NCBI RefSeq assembly: GCF_021533195.1
Contig: NZ_JAJNKB010000001.1
Location: forward strand, 558,001-622,000
Length of the DNA stretch: 64,000 nucleotides
Direction of reading: 5' to 3'
Origin: Portibacter marinus
GTDB taxonomy: Bacteria > Bacteroidota > Bacteroidia > Chitinophagales > Saprospiraceae
Position 1 is the first letter of the stretch. Each line of letters begins with the position of its first letter. Below are positions 61,852-64,000 of the stretch, piece by piece. The translations under genes and the position numbers were made by a program. The notes beneath the pieces were generated by a model, which saw nothing but the letters and a program-made list of their open reading frames with translations, ran no database searches and was not told where the DNA came from.

Positions 61852-62370
61852 ATGGCAATAGAAAAGTCTACATTAGCACATAACATAAGATTTCTTCGCA
61901 AAGAACGCAACTTAAGCCAAGAGGAACTATCTAACCTTCTTGATATCAAGCGATCGAATATTGCCGCATACGAGAGTAAAAATGTAGAGCCCCGACTTAG
62001 AATCATTATGGAAATAGCCAAAATTTTCGACATCGATGTAGCTACACTAATCGAAATTAGATTAACACCAGATAGTGCCTACAAGCCTTTTAATACTACC
62101 AACACACCTTCTGAAACTGAGTTAAATCTTGATATAAGGGAGAATGGGGAGTTGCAAGATTTTATAGAAAAATCCATTAAAATCAGAAAAGTTTTAGAGG
62201 GCTTCAAAGCATTTTATAATTTTAGAAAAAATGGCATAGAGGCAGATAGCCCCGAGAAAGAGAAAATCATATTTGACATCGACAATTTCATTCAATTAAT
62301 GGAGCATCTGCTCAACTATAATGAAAATGTGATTAAAGCCATGTCAAATTCAAGCACCACTATCGAGTAA
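61852..62370 (+). CDS. XRE-family helix-turn-helix regulator B (paralogue of A)
   Basis: 172 residues. HTH at about 5-62 (STLAHNIRFLRKERNLSQEELSNLLDIKRSNIAAYESKNVEPRLRIIMEIAKIFD). The C-terminal part (SIKIRKVLEGFKAFYNFRKNGIEADSPEKEKIIFDIDNFIQLMEHLLNYNENVIKAM) aligns with the C-terminal part of regulator A. Divergent from it across 166 bp. A long-loop inverted repeat with a T tract follows (62374-62438). Confidence 0.9.
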   Translation: MAIEKSTLAHNIRFLRKERNLSQEELSNLLDIKRSNIAAYESKNVEPRLRIIMEIAKIFDIDVATLIEIRLTPDSAYKPFNTTNTPSETELNLDIRENGELQDFIEKSIKIRKVLEGFKAFYNFRKNGIEADSPEKEKIIFDIDNFIQLMEHLLNYNENVIKAMSNSSTTIE

Positions 62371-62373
62371 CTG

Positions 62374-62438
62374 AAACACCATTTCTTAAATTTTGTAGCA
62401 TTTTATCAGCATTTACTATCCAGGTAGGTGTTTTTTTT
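62374..62438 (+). terminator. Possible terminator of the XRE B gene
   Basis: AAACACC and GGTGTTT are perfect inverse copies about 46 bp apart, followed by T to 62438. The loop is long, so the stem is less sure than a normal terminator. The rest of the 62371-62682 gap (312 bp) is A/T-rich and contains the promoter listed next; nothing else is recognisable. Confidence 0.4.
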
Positions 62439-62607
62439 GTTATTAAAATTCCCTTTTTACATCTATCCCATCACATTCTATCTCATAAAAGTCGCTACTT
62501 TTTAATCATATATTTATCATTTTATAAAAATTAACCGATATATGTCATTGACTATCAGCTAATTAAGACCATAATGTTATTATTTTTCACATTGTTTTGT
62601 GAAAATA

Positions 62608-62639
62608 TTTGCTATTGTGCAATATATGCCTTATATTTG
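62608..62639 (+). promoter_or_regulatory. Bacteroidota sigma-A promoter of the sigma-factor gene
   Basis: TTTG (62608-62611), 20 bp, then TATATTTG (62632-62639): a full match to TTTG-N19-21-TAnnTTTG. Transcription would start at about 62645, giving a leader of about 38 bases before the ATG at 62683. It is the best promoter match in the window. Confidence 0.75.
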
Positions 62640-62682
62640 TTGTTATAATTAACGAATTAACTAATCAATAAAAAGTATTAAC

Positions 62683-63198
62683 ATGACAGAGTCACAATTT
62701 GTAGAAAAGTATAATGAGTATAATGATGCCTTACACAACTTTGCTAGAAAATTGACACGAAACAAGGTTGATTCTGAAGACTTAGTCCAGGAAACTGCAA
62801 TTAAAGCATTTAGGGCCTTACACACTTTTAAAGATGGTACGAGCTTCAAAAGTTGGGCGTTTACCATTCTGAAAAATACTTTTATTAGTAAATACAATCG
62901 TAAGAAAAGAAGGAATGTAGTTAACAACCCTATCGAAGATTTTACTTTTGCATTAGAAAACAAATATTCAGTGCGAAACGATGCTGTATCTAAAATGAGG
63001 TTTAAAGAGCTCGAAGCTTCTATTGAGGAATTAAGCTACAAGAGTAAACTTCCTTTCTTAATGTTTGTAGAGGGATATCAATACAATGAAATCTCCGAAA
63101 TTTTAAATATTCCAATTGGAACAGTGAAGTCTCGTATTAATTTTGCGCGGACAAAACTGAAGCAAAATATGTCAGTAGTTGAAAAATTAGCGGCATAG
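62683..63198 (+). CDS. ECF-type RNA polymerase sigma factor
   Basis: 171 residues with sigma region 2 (RKVDSEDLVQETAIKAFRALHTFKDGTSFKSWAFTILKNTFISKYNRKKRR) and region 4 (FLMFVEGYQYNEISEILNIPIGTVKSRINFARTKLKQ), separated by a short linker with no region 3, as in ECF sigma factors. No anti-sigma gene is adjacent, which is unusual. It is followed by ytxH and a holin-like gene. Preceded by a housekeeping-type promoter. Confidence 0.93.
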   Translation: MTESQFVEKYNEYNDALHNFARKLTRNKVDSEDLVQETAIKAFRALHTFKDGTSFKSWAFTILKNTFISKYNRKKRRNVVNNPIEDFTFALENKYSVRNDAVSKMRFKELEASIEELSYKSKLPFLMFVEGYQYNEISEILNIPIGTVKSRINFARTKLKQNMSVVEKLAA

Positions 63199-63206
63199 TC
63201 ACAATT

Positions 63207-63230
63207 TTCGAACATTTATGATGGTTCGAA
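63207..63230. promoter_or_regulatory. TTCGAAC-N10-GTTCGAA inverted repeat before ytxH
   Basis: A perfect 7-bp inverted repeat between the sigma gene stop and the ytxH start (46 bp upstream). Its inner half-sites CGAAC and GTTCG are those of the palindrome at 57183, only spaced 10 instead of 4. No T tract follows, so it is not a terminator. Confidence 0.5.
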
Positions 63231-63275
63231 GTAAGATTATTATCAGAATATTTGTAAATCTTAAAAATTAAAATT

Positions 63276-63695
63276 ATGAGCGACGACAGAAATAATAATA
63301 CGAATAAGTTTCTCTTTATTGCGGGAGTAATAACGGGAGCAGCGGCGACTATTTACTTTAATACACCACATGGGCGTAAAGTAAGAAATGCTATTGTAGA
63401 AAAAGCAGACGAAGTAAAAACCAATGTCTCTGAGAGAGCAAATGAATTTGCTAATACAGCAAAGGAAACAGGACAGTCAGTGTTACAAGGCGCCAATAGA
63501 ACGATTGAATCAGTAAAAGATTCAGCTCGATCCGCACTTGATTCTGCAAACAGCACAATTGATAGCGTAAAATCAAGATTTATTAACACTGTTGATGATA
63601 CGGCAGACCATATTGAAGATGTTGCAGAAACAAAGGCCTCTCAAGTGAAAAGTGGTGTTAAAAAAGCAAAAACGAAATTAAATAGCACAACATAA
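63276..63695 (+). CDS. YtxH-domain membrane protein
   Basis: 139 residues. A single hydrophobic helix (FLFIAGVITGAAATIYF, about 12-28) followed by NTPHGRKVRNAIVEKADEVKT and then a long amphipathic, Ala/Ser/Val-rich helix region (repeats of SVKDSARSALDSANSTIDSVKS) ending in basic residues. The YtxH family is linked to general stress in several phyla. It precedes the holin-like gene, with a strong terminator between them. Confidence 0.88.
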   Translation: MSDDRNNNTNKFLFIAGVITGAAATIYFNTPHGRKVRNAIVEKADEVKTNVSERANEFANTAKETGQSVLQGANRTIESVKDSARSALDSANSTIDSVKSRFINTVDDTADHIEDVAETKASQVKSGVKKAKTKLNSTT

Positions 63696-63712
63696 ATATC
63701 GGCTAAAGAATA

Positions 63713-63749
63713 AATACCTATGTTACTTCTGTGACATAGGTATTTTTTT
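63713..63749 (+). terminator. Strong rho-independent terminator after ytxH
   Basis: AATACCTATGTTAC-TTCT-GTGACATAGGTATT forms a 14-bp stem with one G-U wobble and a four-base loop, followed by a T run to 63749. It ends the ytxH transcript; the next gene starts only 16 bp later and so must have another promoter or depend on readthrough. Confidence 0.88.
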
Positions 63750-63765
63750 AACATGAAACATACAA

Positions 63766-64000
63766 GTGGAAAATAACGAAAGCATTCTGACAGAACTTGG
63801 TGAAAACTACGAATATGTACGTACGATCGTAAGTAATGAAATAGAGTTGGTTAAGATAAATGCTTCTGAAACAACAGCGAAGGTTCTGGGTTTTGTAGCA
63901 TTAGCTGTCTTAATTCTATTAGGTTCATTGCTAGTGCTTGTTGGTCTCTTGATAACATTGGCCATTTATCTTTCCAGTTTATTGAATTCGGCTGTATTAG
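63766..64000 (+). CDS. Holin-like (Phage_holin_3_6) membrane protein, partial
   Basis: 78 codons from a GTG at 63766 to the window edge. No ATG is available; an in-frame TGA at 63754 closes the upstream side. An amphipathic N-terminal part (MENNESILTELGENYEYVRTIVSNEIELVKINASET) is followed by two hydrophobic helices (VLGFVALAVLILLGSLLVLVGLL; LAIYLSSLLNSAV). This is the layout of the phage-holin-3_6 family, widespread in non-phage contexts next to YtxH. The 3' end lies beyond the window. Confidence 0.7.
   Translation, partial: MENNESILTELGENYEYVRTIVSNEIELVKINASETTAKVLGFVALAVLILLGSLLVLVGLLITLAIYLSSLLNSAVL

Noticed and set aside
63766-64000. Prophage remnant because of the holin-like gene
   Set aside because: The family occurs widely beside YtxH in chromosomes without phage, and no other phage gene is in the window.

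Overview
The window (about 40% G+C, dense coding on both strands) comes from the chromosome of a Bacteroidota bacterium. Three secreted proteins end in type IX secretion (T9SS) type A sorting domains. There is a bacillithiol deacetylase (bshB1), a homogentisate pathway gene, an Etf pair followed by a DUF151 nuclease, LPS inner-core genes, and a promoter of the Bacteroidota form TTTG-N20-TAnnTTTG. The giant HYR/DUF11-type surface protein resembles those of Saprospiria, but the lineage cannot be fixed from this sequence alone. No rRNA, tRNA, IS element, prophage or CRISPR array was seen.

Layout. 1-10.8 kb: a Tat-exported TIM-barrel protein (partial), a two-TM K+ channel translationally coupled to an exported PHP phosphodiesterase, a GH3-family enzyme, a small zincin, a GH13 enzyme, a T9SS subtilase coupled to an outer-membrane barrel and an NTF2-like protein, TspO-like and MscS-like membrane proteins, and a TrmH methyltransferase. 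10.9-16 kb: menB, hmgA, a cytochrome c-PQQ sugar dehydrogenase lipoprotein, gluconokinase, and a membrane-anchored LAS-type peptidase. 16.0-16.5 kb: a non-coding array of three 176-bp tandem units with six copies of the perfect palindrome GCTATCTGATAGC at near-constant spacing. It is the most unusual structure in the window. 16.6-20.7 kb: an M14 peptidase, Kdo transferase and heptose-7-phosphate kinase. 20.8-27.3 kb: a T9SS protein, a haem-binding protein, an SF1 helicase, a GDPD and a DUF2911 protein. 27.4-37.9 kb: one 3,513-residue secreted protein. 38.3-53.1 kb: housekeeping metabolism (threonine aldolase, DUF151 nuclease, EtfA/EtfB, DapF, HtrA protease, acyl-CoA carboxylase beta subunit, THUMP methyltransferase, BshB1, FabH) and small hypotheticals. 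53.2-58.4 kb: TerB-like and DUF3052-like proteins, a membrane protein with an M1 peptidase, a DUF3185-like protein and an EEP-family phosphatase. 58.4-64 kb: a succinate-semialdehyde-type dehydrogenase, an MscS channel, a DUF2383-like four-helix protein, two divergent paralogous XRE regulators, an ECF-type sigma factor, a YtxH protein and a partial holin-like membrane protein. The last group looks like an envelope/stress cassette.

How the genes may work together (inference). PQQ dehydrogenase plus gluconokinase could oxidise sugar outside the cytoplasmic membrane and bring gluconate into metabolism. WaaA plus the HldE kinase domain serve LPS core synthesis. Regulatory DNA worth testing includes a LexA-consensus-like palindrome (CGAACATATGTTCG) at 57.18 kb, a related half-site pair before ytxH, and several inverted repeats in divergent promoters.
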